The translations under genes were made by a program, and so were the position numbers. Below the pieces are notes generated by a model. It searched no databases. It saw only the letters and a list, made by a program, of their open reading frames with translations, and was not told where the DNA came from. Of a stretch of 64,000 nucleotides of DNA, positions 41,170 through 50,326 are shown piece by piece (position 1 is the first letter of the stretch; each line of letters starts with the position of its first letter). Origin of the DNA: JAWWPY01 sp033854735 (lineage in GTDB: Bacteria; Actinomycetota; Actinomycetes; Streptosporangiales; Streptosporangiaceae); the NCBI GenBank assembly GCA_033854735.1, contig JAWWPY010000385.1:1-64000 (forward strand), written 5' to 3'.

Positions 41170-43383
41170 ATGCGTTACGTGGTGCTTGGATGCGGTGCGA
41201 TCGGTGGCACCGTGGCCGCCGGTTTGGTCCGCGACGGCCACGAAGTCCTGGTCAGCGACGTCGACCCGGCCGTGGTTGACGCGGTCAACACGCGCGGGCT
41301 GCGGATCGAGGGGCCGGTGGAGAACTTCACCGTCGCGGTGCCCGCCACTGCCCCTGACGCCCTGCCGCCGAAGCTGGACGGCCCGGTCCTGGTCGCGGTC
41401 AAGGCCCAGCACACGGCGGACGCGGCCGCGGTCCTGGCCGGCCGGCTGGTGGGGGACGGGTACGTCGTCTCACTGCAGAACGGCCTGAACGCAGGGATTC
41501 TCGCCGCTGCCGTCGGCGCGGGGCGGGTCGTGGAGGCGTGCGTCAACTTCGGCGCCGACGCGCTCGAGCCGGGCGTGGTGCTGCGCGGCAACCGGGCCAC
41601 CTTCGTCGTCGGGGAAGTCGATGGCAGCGTCACCGACCGGGTCCGCGCGCTCGCCGCCGACATCGCCGACGCCCAGGTCACCGAGCACGTCCTCGGATAC
41701 CTCTGGGCCAAGGAAGCGTACGGCGCGATGCTGGCCGTCACCGCCGTCAGCGACCTGCCGATCGCCGACGTGCTGGACGATCCCCGTTACCAGCCGCTGC
41801 TGCTCTCGGCCGCCCGGCAGGTGCTGGCCCAGGCACCCGTGCCGCCGGTGCCCATCGACGGCTTCGACCCGGCCGACCTGGAAGGCTCGCTGGGGCGGCT
41901 CGCGCAGTTCAACCGGCGCTCGGCGAAGACGCACACCGGGATCTACCGGGACCTGGCGGTGCGCCGGCGCCCGACCGAGGTGCCGGCGATCCTGGGCGGC
42001 CTGGACGGCGCCCTGCTGCGCCGGACCGTCGAGCTGGTGCAGGCCATTGAGGCCGGCCAGCGCTCATGTTCGCGGGCGAACCTCGACCTGCTGGCGGCCT
42101 ACGAGCGGCTGGAGCGGCTCGGCCGGCCGCTCAACGCGGTCGCGTCCGTGGCCGGAGCACCGGATCGGGCGCCAACCGGGCCGCTGGCCGGGCGCCCGGT
42201 CGCGGTCAAGGACATCATCGCCGTGGCCGGCGTGCCCACCCGGTGCGGCAGCCCGGCGAGCGACCCCGAGCCTGCCGATCACGACGCGGCCCTGGTGTCC
42301 AGCCTCCGCGCGGCCGGGGCCGATGTCTTCGCCACGACCCAGTGCCTGGAGTACGCGGCCGGGTTCGCGCATCCCGAGATCGGGGACACCCGCAATCCCC
42401 GTGACCCGTCCCGCACGTCCGGCGGGTCATCAGGCGGCTCGGCGGCGCTCGTCGGCGCGGGCGTCTGCGATCTGGCCATCGGCACGGATACCGGCGGCTC
42501 GATCCGGATCCCCGCCGCCTACTGTGGCGTTGTCGGGCTCAAGCCGACCTACGGGCTGGTTCCGACCGGCGGGATCTTCCCGCTGTCGCCCAGCTGCGAC
42601 CACGCGGGCACGCTGACGGCCAGTGTGTCCGGCGCCGCCGACCTGCTGCCCGTGCTGGCCGGCAACGGTTTGGCCGGCACCGCGCTGGCCGGCACCGCGC
42701 TGGCCGGCACCGTGCTGGCCGGCACCGTGCTGGCCGGCACCGTGCTGGCCGGGGGGGCGGGGTCAGCGACGTTCACGGTCGGTGTTCTCACCACGCAGCT
42801 CACCGACCCGTCGGTCACGGCGGAGGTCCGTGACGCAGTCCGGGCCGCGCTGGCCGCGCTGGCCGCGGCGGGCTGGCCGATACGGGAGCTGACCGCGCCC
42901 TGGCTGGATGATCTGGCTCACTGGGAGGACATGCTCGCCGTGATCGTGGCCCGGGAGGCCTGCATGGTCCACAAGGGACGGGACACGAGCCGCTACGCCG
43001 AGGGCACCAGGGCGCTGCTCACGTTCGGCGAATCGGTGGGCGACGAGCGGTATGCCCGTGCGCTGCAGCAGCGGGCCGAGCTCACGGTCGCGGTCGAGGC
43101 CAGCCTCGCGGGCGTCGATGTGCTGGCCGGCCCCACCGTCGGCTACCAGGCACCGGAGCAGGATCCCCCGTTCGGGGTCGGCGACGACTCCGGAGAAGGC
43201 CGGTTCACCGGGCCGTACAACCTCACCGGCCACCCGGCCGTCTCGATTCCCGTGGCTACCGCCGGCCTGCCAGCCGGCCTCCAGCTGGCCGGCCGCCGCG
43301 GCGCTGACCTGGAGCTGCTGCGGGTGGCTGGGGCCGCGGAGCAACTGGTCACGCCTCCAGCCAGGCTCACGATGCGTGCCTAA
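41170..43383 (+). CDS. Fusion of ketopantoate-reductase-like (ApbA/PanE) domain and amidase-signature hydrolase
   Basis: The 737-residue protein has an ApbA/PanE half (1 to ~300: MRYVVLGCGAIGGTVA nucleotide site, VKAQHTADAA, LQNGLNA, K181 in WAKEAYGAM, then the helical domain) and an amidase-signature half (about 320-737: K347 in AVKDIIAVAG, GGSSGGS with cis-Ser ~421, and nucleophile S444 in GTDTGGSIRIPA). The predicted roles are NAD(P)H reduction of a keto acid or ester and hydrolysis of an amide. A six-copy 15-bp repeat (LAGTA/V) at 42655-42753 sits in the amidase linker. The frame is continuous, so the fusion is real. It probably acts with the imported substrate. Confidence 0.87.
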   Translation: MRYVVLGCGAIGGTVAAGLVRDGHEVLVSDVDPAVVDAVNTRGLRIEGPVENFTVAVPATAPDALPPKLDGPVLVAVKAQHTADAAAVLAGRLVGDGYVVSLQNGLNAGILAAAVGAGRVVEACVNFGADALEPGVVLRGNRATFVVGEVDGSVTDRVRALAADIADAQVTEHVLGYLWAKEAYGAMLAVTAVSDLPIADVLDDPRYQPLLLSAARQVLAQAPVPPVPIDGFDPADLEGSLGRLAQFNRRSAKTHTGIYRDLAVRRRPTEVPAILGGLDGALLRRTVELVQAIEAGQRSCSRANLDLLAAYERLERLGRPLNAVASVAGAPDRAPTGPLAGRPVAVKDIIAVAGVPTRCGSPASDPEPADHDAALVSSLRAAGADVFATTQCLEYAAGFAHPEIGDTRNPRDPSRTSGGSSGGSAALVGAGVCDLAIGTDTGGSIRIPAAYCGVVGLKPTYGLVPTGGIFPLSPSCDHAGTLTASVSGAADLLPVLAGNGLAGTALAGTALAGTVLAGTVLAGTVLAGGAGSATFTVGVLTTQLTDPSVTAEVRDAVRAALAALAAAGWPIRELTAPWLDDLAHWEDMLAVIVAREACMVHKGRDTSRYAEGTRALLTFGESVGDERYARALQQRAELTVAVEASLAGVDVLAGPTVGYQAPEQDPPFGVGDDSGEGRFTGPYNLTGHPAVSIPVATAGLPAGLQLAGRRGADLELLRVAGAAEQLVTPPARLTMRA
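42655..42753 (+). repeat. 15-bp tandem repeat in coding linker
   Basis: The unit CTGGCCGGCACCGTG (variants with C/T and an imperfect first copy) repeats six times plus a partial copy. It encodes repeated Leu-Ala-Gly-Thr-Ala/Val. Confidence 0.92.
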
Positions 43384-43400
43384 CGAAGGAAGGCTGCCTC

Positions 43401-44354
43401 ATGCCGTCGACAATGCTCCGCCGCACACTCCAGCTGGCCGGCCTTGAGGTGCCCGCGGTTGAGCTGACCGGCACCGAGGACGGCCCCCGGCTCACCGTCC
43501 TGGCCGGAGTGCACGGCTGTGAGTACGCGCCGATGGCGGCTGTGCGCCGGTGGGCACGCGGGCTGGCGGAACGTGAGCTACGGGGCAGCGTCGTGGCGGT
43601 GCCGGTGCTGAACCTGCCGGCGTTCCGGGCCCGCAGCCCGTTCGTGGTTCCCGAGGACGGTAAGAACCTCAACCGGTGCTTCCCCGGGGACCCGGCTGGC
43701 ACGCTGGCCGAGCGGCTGGCCCATGCCACATTCACCGAGCTCATCGTCGGCTCCGACGCGCTGGTAGACGTGCACGCGGGCGACATGGTCGAGGCGCTCG
43801 AGCCGTTCGCGCTCTATGACGCGGGCCCGGGCGAGGCCAGCGCCAGGGAGCTGGCGATCGCCTACGGGCTCGGTTACATCATCCGCCAGGAACCTGGCCC
43901 GGATCGGGCGGTCGGCGGCACTACCAGCGCGGCCGCCGCCAGCGCCGGCATTCCCGCGATCATCGCCGAGGCGGGCGGCTGCGGCCTCGTGCAGCAGGTG
44001 GCGGTGGACGCGCACGTCCGCGGGCTGGACCGGGTGCTCACGCTGCTCGGCATGGTGCCCGGCGCGGCCGCCGGCGCGGGCGCGGCCGCCGGCGCGGGCG
44101 CGGGCGCGGGTCAGCCACCGGTTCGTCTCCGCCGCTTCATCTGGCTGCGCTGTGATGACGCGGGCTGGTGGGAGCCGGCGGTCCAGCCGGGCGAGACGGT
44201 AGCCGAAGGCCAGCTGCTCGGGACGGTCAGCAGCATCGACGGAGCCGAAATCTTGCAGAGGATCATCGCGCCCGCTGCTGGGGTGCCAATGTTCGTGACG
44301 AGCTCCCCCGCGGTCGCGGCGGACGGCCTGCTGCTCGGCCTGGGCGCGAGATAG
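43401..44354 (+). CDS. Zinc amidohydrolase, AstE/aspartoacylase family
   Basis: The 317-residue protein has the M14-like zinc motif HGCEYAP (His and Glu ligands), the pair DVHAGDM (third ligand), NLNRCFPGD (Asn-Arg substrate contacts), and catalytic Glu in IAEAGGCG. The C-terminal beta domain follows a Gly/Ala repeat (44062-44113). Succinylglutamate desuccinylase and aspartoacylase remove acyl groups from amino acids; the substrate here is unknown. It starts 17 bp after the fusion gene and is probably cotranscribed. Confidence 0.9.
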   Translation: MPSTMLRRTLQLAGLEVPAVELTGTEDGPRLTVLAGVHGCEYAPMAAVRRWARGLAERELRGSVVAVPVLNLPAFRARSPFVVPEDGKNLNRCFPGDPAGTLAERLAHATFTELIVGSDALVDVHAGDMVEALEPFALYDAGPGEASARELAIAYGLGYIIRQEPGPDRAVGGTTSAAAASAGIPAIIAEAGGCGLVQQVAVDAHVRGLDRVLTLLGMVPGAAAGAGAAAGAGAGAGQPPVRLRRFIWLRCDDAGWWEPAVQPGETVAEGQLLGTVSSIDGAEILQRIIAPAAGVPMFVTSSPAVAADGLLLGLGAR

Positions 44355-44382
44355 CGCCAGGGGAGCGCCGGGGAGGGCGCGG

Positions 44383-45135
<753 letters not shown>

Positions 45136-45189
45136 AGCGCTCCTCGGACCAGGGATTCTCGCTGGACAGAGTGTCCTGCGGGCCGGTGC

Positions 45190-45226
45190 TTGACAATAGC
45201 TAACATGTTCGTTAAATATTGTAGAT
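45190..45226 (+). promoter_or_regulatory. Promoter/operator of the ArsR gene
   Basis: TTGACA (45190-45195), a 17-bp spacer and TAAATA (45213-45218) form a good promoter. The palindrome AACATGTT (45202-45209) lies in the spacer. The ATG is 8 bases after the -10, which predicts a leaderless mRNA. Confidence 0.7.
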
Positions 45227-45559
45227 ATGGCTAAGGATGCCGCTGCCGTCTTCGCTGCGCTGGCCGATCCGACCCGGCGTAATGTTGTGCAGCTCCTGAG
45301 CCATGGGCCGCGCCGGGCGGGCGAGATCGCGGCGGCGGCGGGAACCTCCGGGCCGGCGATGAGCCGGCACCTGCGGATACTGCTCACCGCCGGAGTCGTC
45401 ACCGACGAGCGATCACCTGCCGACGCCCGGGTCCGCGTGTTCCACTTGCGGCCCGACTCGGTGGCCGCCGCAGCGGCCTGGCTCGACCAGCTACAGGCGC
45501 ACTGGGACGAGCAGCTCCGGTCGTTCCAGCGCCACGTGACGAGGAGGAATCCGGGATGA
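45227..45559 (+). CDS. ArsR-family regulator
   Basis: The 110-residue winged-helix repressor (FAALADPTRRNVVQLLSHGPRRAGEIAAAAGTSGPAMSRHLRILLTAGVVTDERSPADARVRVFHLRPD) lacks the ELCV metal motif, so it belongs to the non-metal group often paired with SRPBCC proteins. Its stop overlaps the next start (ATGA, 45556-45559). No ribosome site is seen before the ATG. Confidence 0.92.
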   Translation: MAKDAAAVFAALADPTRRNVVQLLSHGPRRAGEIAAAAGTSGPAMSRHLRILLTAGVVTDERSPADARVRVFHLRPDSVAAAAAWLDQLQAHWDEQLRSFQRHVTRRNPG

Positions 45560-46398
45560 CCGAAGCTCGCAGCGTGTCGGCCGCCGTCGAGGTACCGGTG
45601 GACCCCGCGACCGCGTTCGCCGCTTTCACCGACGAGCTCGACCTGTGGTGGGTGCGAGGACCGATCAACTACTTCGATGCGGCCCGGGCAGTCGCCATGG
45701 TCTGCGAGCCAGGGGTCGGCGGCCGGCTGATCGAGGTGTACGACGCCGCCACGGGCGAGGGCCTCGAGCTGGGCCGGATCACCGTGTGGGAGCCGGGCGC
45801 CCGGCTGTCGTGGACCAGTTCGGTTGATGACGTCGAGATCGACGTCCTGTTCGTGGCCATCTCCTCGGGGACGAACGTGCGGGTCGAGGCGACCATCCCG
45901 GCCGGCGGGGCGGATCAGGGCGGGACAGCGTGGGTCCGGGTGGTCGGCAAGTGGTTCGGCGCATGGTGCGCGCGCCGGGGCACCGCGTCGGGCCACCAGC
46001 CCGACCTCGCCCGCCTGGCCGTCGGCATCTACTACGCCAAGCCGGCGGCCGCGGCCCACTGGCTGGCGGACGCCTTCGGCTTCGAATCGCCGGACCCGCT
46101 GCCCCAGGGCCCTGATCCGCTGCCCGATACCGGGCACGGGCACCCCTGGATCGAGTTCCGCGTCGGGAACTGCTCGCTGTTCATCTTCAAGCTCCACGGC
46201 GATCTGCCGGAGGGGGCGCCGGCCACGCACGAGCCGTGGGTCTACGTAGACGACCTCGAGGATCATCTAGCCCACGCGGCCGCGAGCGGTGCGACGATAC
46301 TGATCCCCATCCGCACGACCGGCTTTCGCAGCTATGCCGCCCAGGACCTGGAGGGGCACCGGTGGACCTTCGCCCAGGCCCGCCCCACCATGCGCTGA
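45556..46398 (+). CDS. SRPBCC (AHSA1-like) plus VOC/glyoxalase-like fusion
   Basis: The 280-residue protein has an AHSA1/SRPBCC lipid-binding-like half (1 to ~145: VEVPVDPATAFAAFTDELDLWW, GGRLIEVYD, ITVWEPGARLSW, VRVEATI) and a VOC half (about 150-280: IYYAKPAAAAHWLADAFGF, HPWIEFRVGNCSLFIF, PWVYVDDLEDHLAHAAASGA, YAAQDLEGHRWTFAQA). Such ArsR-coupled proteins are thought to bind or protect against small hydrophobic or epoxide-like compounds. Its last 132 bp overlap, tail to tail, the frame of the phosphatase at 46267. Confidence 0.88.
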   Translation: MTEARSVSAAVEVPVDPATAFAAFTDELDLWWVRGPINYFDAARAVAMVCEPGVGGRLIEVYDAATGEGLELGRITVWEPGARLSWTSSVDDVEIDVLFVAISSGTNVRVEATIPAGGADQGGTAWVRVVGKWFGAWCARRGTASGHQPDLARLAVGIYYAKPAAAAHWLADAFGFESPDPLPQGPDPLPDTGHGHPWIEFRVGNCSLFIFKLHGDLPEGAPATHEPWVYVDDLEDHLAHAAASGATILIPIRTTGFRSYAAQDLEGHRWTFAQARPTMR

Positions 46399-47742
46399 CC
46401 CGCGCCGCGACCCCGTGGCCCGGCCCACGTCGGCCCGCCCGGGGGCCGGGCTGGACGCGGGCAGCTGCCTCGGCTGGCCTGGCATTTCGTGGCGGGGGAC
46501 TTTGAGGACCAGAGTGACGGTGTCGTCGCTGCTGGCTCCGCCGCTGTAGTCCAGTGCGGCTTGCTGGATGGCATCGGCGATCCGCGCTGCGGGCAGGTCG
46601 CCCAGGCCGGCCATGACGCCGCGGAGCCGCTCTTCGCCGTAGATGCCATGGCCGGCCTGGCCGCGGGCCTCGGTGATGCCGTCGGTGAACAGCACCAGGC
46701 TGTCACCGGGCCGCAGCAGCCCGCGGGAATCGTGCAGGCCGGGATCGGGCAGGATGCCGAGCAGGGTCCCCGGCCGGCCGAGGGCCTGCACCCGCCCGTC
46801 CGCCCGGTGCACCAGGCCCAGCGGGTGGCCCCCGGAACTGATCTGCACTGAGGCCCCCGCGCGGGTCGGCCGGACCGTGGCATAGACCGCGGTCAGGAAC
46901 CGCGGGTCATCGGTCAGCCACTCCAGCAGCGCCTGGTTCAGCGCGGCCAGGATCAGCCGCGGCCGGGTCTCCCGGTGCGCCTCAGCCCGCAGCGTGTACC
47001 GGGCCAGCGCGGTGCTCTTGGCCGCCGGGACCCCCTTACCGCACACATCACCGACCACCACCCCCCAGCTGCCCCGTACCGACGGGAACACATCATAAAA
47101 ATCCCCCAGCACCTCAGCCCCGGTCCCCCCGGCCACGTACCGCGCCGCGACCTGCAACCCCGGAATGACCGGCAGCCGCGGCGGCAGCAGGCTCTCCTGC
47201 AACGTCCGCGCCAGCGCAGCACGCTCCGCGGCACGCGCCACCGCGACCTGCAACGCGACCTCACCCGCCGCCACACACGCCAAGATCTCCAGCACCTCGA
47301 CCTCCGCCGCGCTCCACCGCCGCGGCACCACATCAGCCACACACAGCACACCGGCGACAGCACCATCCGGGCCACGGACCGGGAACCCGGCCCACGCGAC
47401 CACTCCCGCCAGCCCGGACAGGCCACCCCCGGCCAGGCAACTCCCCGCGGGGTAACTCCCCGCGGGGTAACTCCCCGCGGTACGCGAATCCACCCGGGCA
47501 TCCTCGACGACCAGCCCGCCCCCCGACTCGATCACCCGCCGGCACAACGACAGCTCCCCCGGAGCCTGCTGACCAGCCACCGCCCGCCAGCCCGGACAGG
47601 TCGTCCTCGGGGACGGCTGGCCGCCGGCCACCGCGACGAACACCGACCGCGCGCCAAGAAACAGCGCCGCCAACCGCGCCACCCGGCCGAAAGGCTCCTC
47701 CGCGCCGGTAACTGAACTCGGCGCGCTACCCAGGACTGCCAT
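46267..47742 (-). CDS. GAF-PP2C (SpoIIE-type) serine phosphatase
   Basis: The 491-residue protein has a GAF domain (about 10-165) and a PPM/SpoIIE phosphatase (about 185-420: LQESLLPPRLPVIPGLQVAARYVAGG, GDFYDVF, VVGDVCGKG, SGGHPLGLV, DSLVLFTDGITEARG, SSDDTVTLVLK). Such proteins dephosphorylate anti-anti-sigma factors. The Arg/Gly-rich C-terminal tail of about 65 residues has no domain and crosses into the convergent VOC gene. A 15-bp repeat (47446-47490, PAGSY) lies in the GAF domain. Start ATG 47742 follows GCGGAAG; ATG 47772 is possible. Confidence 0.85.
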   Translation of the reverse strand: MAVLGSAPSSVTGAEEPFGRVARLAALFLGARSVFVAVAGGQPSPRTTCPGWRAVAGQQAPGELSLCRRVIESGGGLVVEDARVDSRTAGSYPAGSYPAGSCLAGGGLSGLAGVVAWAGFPVRGPDGAVAGVLCVADVVPRRWSAAEVEVLEILACVAAGEVALQVAVARAAERAALARTLQESLLPPRLPVIPGLQVAARYVAGGTGAEVLGDFYDVFPSVRGSWGVVVGDVCGKGVPAAKSTALARYTLRAEAHRETRPRLILAALNQALLEWLTDDPRFLTAVYATVRPTRAGASVQISSGGHPLGLVHRADGRVQALGRPGTLLGILPDPGLHDSRGLLRPGDSLVLFTDGITEARGQAGHGIYGEERLRGVMAGLGDLPAARIADAIQQAALDYSGGASSDDTVTLVLKVPRHEMPGQPRQLPASSPAPGRADVGRATGSRRGSAHGGAGLGEGPPVPLQVLGGIAAKAGRADGDQYRRTARGRVG

Positions 47743-47929
47743 ATTCGCCACTTCCGCCCATGGTGGTGACATTGCATGCCGATATCCGAGCGAAGCGGGG
47801 TCCAGGCCTCGAGTCGTTAATCCAACCACAGAACGCGTGCTCCACGTCCGCGCAGGTCAGAGCGGTCGGCGTGTCGGCGCGCAGGCCAGTTTCACGGAAT
47901 CCGGTAGCAATGGAGGCAGGGGTACTGGG

Positions 47930-48004
47930 TCAGCGCCTCCGCAGCAACATGATGACAAGCACGATGACCACGATGATCACGATGGTGCTGAGACCGATAT
48001 ACAT
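47930..48004 (-). CDS. Very small single-span membrane protein
   Basis: A 24-residue frame starts at ATG 48004, preceded by AGAGGAG 6-8 bases upstream, and stops at 47930-47932. After MYIGLS it is a pure Ile/Val/Leu helix ending in LLRRR, giving one transmembrane span with a positive cytoplasmic end. Tiny hydrophobic proteins of this kind are common in actinomycetes and mostly uncharacterised. The ribosome site, hydrophobicity and positive end make a real gene likely. Confidence 0.6.
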   Translation of the reverse strand: MYIGLSTIVIIVVIVLVIMLLRRR

Positions 48005-48073
48005 GGGTAACTCCTCTGTCCTTGGTCCGCCCGCCGGGCGGAATTGTTCGATCTGGCTTTCCAGAAAGGAAGA

Positions 48074-48235
48074 TCAGACTTCGTAGGGGGAATCTTCGAG
48101 GCGGCTCCAGAACGCGCGATAATGCTGGACCGCGGTCCGCATCTCCTCGGTTCCGGTGGCGGAGCGTAGATCGTTGGCGAACATCGCCAAGGCTTCGTGC
48201 CACATTGCGCCGGAGTTTGCGCTGTCACTGCTCAC
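48074..48235 (-). CDS. Small hypothetical protein
   Basis: A 53-residue frame from a GTG at 48235 (an ATG at 48205 would give 43 residues) encodes a charged helical protein (MWHEALAMFANDLRSATGTEEMRTAVQHYRAFWSRLEDSPYEV in two stretches). There is no clear ribosome site for the GTG. It lies 69 bp before the tiny membrane protein on the same strand; the gap has a hairpin CCGCCCG-C-CGGGCGG. The function is unknown. Confidence 0.4.
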   Translation of the reverse strand: MSSDSANSGAMWHEALAMFANDLRSATGTEEMRTAVQHYRAFWSRLEDSPYEV

Positions 48236-48559
48236 AGGCGAGGCGGGGGGGCGGCTCAGGCCAGGCCGCCGGTATCGCATCGGCCGGACTCACATCAGCT
48301 CAGGCATCCACTGTCCATCACCTCGGCTTGTCTGAGCGCGCTAGGCGCTGCCAGGGTCCGGAGCAGCTAAAACCGCAATATCCTGTGCCCGTGGGCACAT
48401 TGGCGGACGATTGTCCTATTAAGGACACTACGCTTAATTCGGCGCATCTACAAGCCGTGATAGGGCCGGCTAAAGTTAACCTTTACCGAGCCCTTTCCCC
48501 GTTCCAAAACGAATTTCGGACCTCCGATTCAAGGCAGCGCGGGCCGCCCGCATGGCAGC
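48236..48559. other. Intergenic region with twin 16-bp palindromes
   Basis: No gene is visible. TGTGCCC-GT-GGGCACA (48384-48399) and TGTCCT-ATTA-AGGACA (48412-48427) are perfect 16-bp palindromes 28 bp apart, both of form TGT-N10-ACA. A third, weaker palindrome around GTTAAC is near 48473-48487. Confidence 0.6.
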
Positions 48560-49027
48560 ATGAGCGGGGTGACACCGGTGAGCGACGGCCGTGCGCGCCC
48601 CGCACGGCCGGGTGACTATGACTCCATCGCGGCCGTGATCGACGCGTGGTGGGGCCGTCCGGTCCTCGCGGCGCTACCCAGGCTGTTCCTCGACCACTTC
48701 CACGGCACCAGCCTGGTGATCGACGGACCTGACGGGCTGGTGGCGTTCCTGATCGGCATGCTGTCGCCTTCCGAGCCTGAGCGGGCCTACATCCACTTCG
48801 TCGGGGTGGCCCCCGGAGCGCGGGGCCATGGCCTGGGCGGCGCGCTGTACCAGGACTTCTTCACCCTCGCCCGGGCCGATGGGCGCCGGGTGGTCAGCGC
48901 GGTCACCGCCCCCATTAACAGCGGCTCCATCCGTTTTCACCGGTCGATGGGCTTCACCGTGGCCGGACCGGTGGCGGACTACAACGGCCCGGGAATCGAT
49001 CTCGTTGTCTTCGAGCGTCCGCTCTAG
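48560..49027 (+). CDS. GNAT-family N-acetyltransferase
   Basis: The 155-residue protein has the GNAT core: LVAFLIGMLSPSEPERAYIHFVGVAPGARGHGLGGALYQDFFTLA (acetyl-CoA P-loop R-G-x-G-x-G/A) and SIRFHRSMGFTVAG. It acetylates an amine of unknown identity. The start ATG at 48560 lacks a clear ribosome site; GTG at 48578 is an alternative. The palindromes upstream suggest regulated expression. Confidence 0.88.
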   Translation: MSGVTPVSDGRARPARPGDYDSIAAVIDAWWGRPVLAALPRLFLDHFHGTSLVIDGPDGLVAFLIGMLSPSEPERAYIHFVGVAPGARGHGLGGALYQDFFTLARADGRRVVSAVTAPINSGSIRFHRSMGFTVAGPVADYNGPGIDLVVFERPL

Positions 49028-49075
49028 CGCCTGCTCTGACGCCACCAGCTTCGTGGTGGCGTCAGGTATCTGGGC

Positions 49076-50203
49076 TCAGTCATCCGCGGCCTGGCCTGCC
49101 TCGCTGGTCATCCCGAGCAGTTCGATGAAGCGGCCGATCATCATGTCGCGCCCCTTGGCCTGAGCGACGAATTCGGCAGTGACGAGATCGTCGCTGCCGG
49201 CCCGCTGACCCGAACCGCCCTCCGGCCCGATCGGCACGATGATGGAAGGCTGCGACGGCTCGTAGGCGGTGAGGTCACCATCCCCGGCGATGAGCGCCCG
49301 GATGTTGGCCGCTACGAGCTGGGCCTGCCGCATGGCTATGCCGGCCATCTTATGGTCGGCGGCCGCGACGTCGCCGATGGCGAAGACAGTGTCCTGGCCC
49401 GCCACCCGCAAGTAAGGCGTGACCTCAACGAAGCCGTCTGCCCGGCGGGCGGCGGCCAGGCCGGCGGCGAGGTAGTCGCTGACCGGGACGACCCCGTAGC
49501 AGCGGAACCAGATGTCGGCGGTCACCTCGCGACCGGATTCGGTGACGACGGTGAACGTCTGCCCGGCGCCGGGTGGCGTCGGCGGCCCTTCCCGTAGCGG
49601 GCTGGCGAGCAGCACTTCCACTCCGATGTCGCGGAGCTGGCGGCGCAACTCGGCCTTCAGCTCGGGCCGGAACCGTGCTCCGAGGACATCGTCAGCAACG
49701 TCGAGGAGAGTCACGTGCTTATCTGGCCAGACCGCCTTGATCTCGCCGGCCAGCTCGATACCGACCGGCCCCGCGCCGAGCAGCAGCACCCGCTGCGCCG
49801 CGGCGAGCGCGGCGTGGGCGCCGTGGACTTTGCCATGGGCGGCCGCGGTGCTGTCAACGTCGCTCTTGGCCGGGAACGGGTAGTCCGACCCGGTCGCCAG
49901 CACGATGTAGTCGGCCCGGATCTCCTCGCCGGAGGCCAGCGTCACCCGGCCTGCGTCGACCTTCACGGCCCGGTCGCGGACGACCCGGCCGTGGCCGAGC
50001 AGCCCGTCGTAGGGGAGGTAAATCCGCGCCAGCCAGGACGGGTCCGTCAGCGCACGGAGGGCGGCGACGTTGTGCACGAAGGCATCCTTCGGCTCCACGA
50101 GCACGACGTCGGCCACCTCGTCGAGGGCCTTGGCCGCGCTTATCCCGCCGTAGCCACCCCCAATGACCACAACGGTCGGCTTTGCCCCGGAAGGCTGGCT
50201 CAT
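49076..50203 (-). CDS. FAD-dependent pyridine-nucleotide oxidoreductase (AIF/FSP1/Ndh-like)
   Basis: The 375-residue flavoprotein has two Rossmann motifs, VVVIGGGYGGISAAKALDE (FAD) and VLLLGAGPVGIELAGEI (NAD(P)H), plus VFAIGDVAAA near the end. It resembles AIF-M2/FSP1-like and type-II NADH-dehydrogenase-like quinone reductases. The ATG at 50203 was chosen. It is divergent from a MarR regulator with a small palindrome between, TGACG-T-CGTCA (50216-50226). Confidence 0.9.
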   Translation of the reverse strand: MSQPSGAKPTVVVIGGGYGGISAAKALDEVADVVLVEPKDAFVHNVAALRALTDPSWLARIYLPYDGLLGHGRVVRDRAVKVDAGRVTLASGEEIRADYIVLATGSDYPFPAKSDVDSTAAAHGKVHGAHAALAAAQRVLLLGAGPVGIELAGEIKAVWPDKHVTLLDVADDVLGARFRPELKAELRRQLRDIGVEVLLASPLREGPPTPPGAGQTFTVVTESGREVTADIWFRCYGVVPVSDYLAAGLAAARRADGFVEVTPYLRVAGQDTVFAIGDVAAADHKMAGIAMRQAQLVAANIRALIAGDGDLTAYEPSQPSIIVPIGPEGGSGQRAGSDDLVTAEFVAQAKGRDMMIGRFIELLGMTSEAGQAADD

Positions 50204-50211
50204 CGGAACTC

Positions 50212-50231
50212 CAGTTGACGTCGTCAGTTGA
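50212..50231. promoter_or_regulatory. Putative MarR operator
   Basis: The palindrome TGACG-T-CGTCA (50216-50226) lies between direct repeats CAGTTGA at 50212-50218 and 50225-50231. It sits 9-28 bp before the flavoprotein start. Confidence 0.5.
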
Positions 50232-50326
50232 ACAGCCGAAACGCTGTATGGCAGATAGTATTCAGCACAGAGCATCTGGCCGGCAAATCTTCGTTGATAC
50301 CACTGATCGAAGGTAAGCTGCATCGC

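Noticed and set aside
42655..42753. Possible CRISPR array
   Set aside because: The units are contiguous 15-bp coding repeats without spacers.
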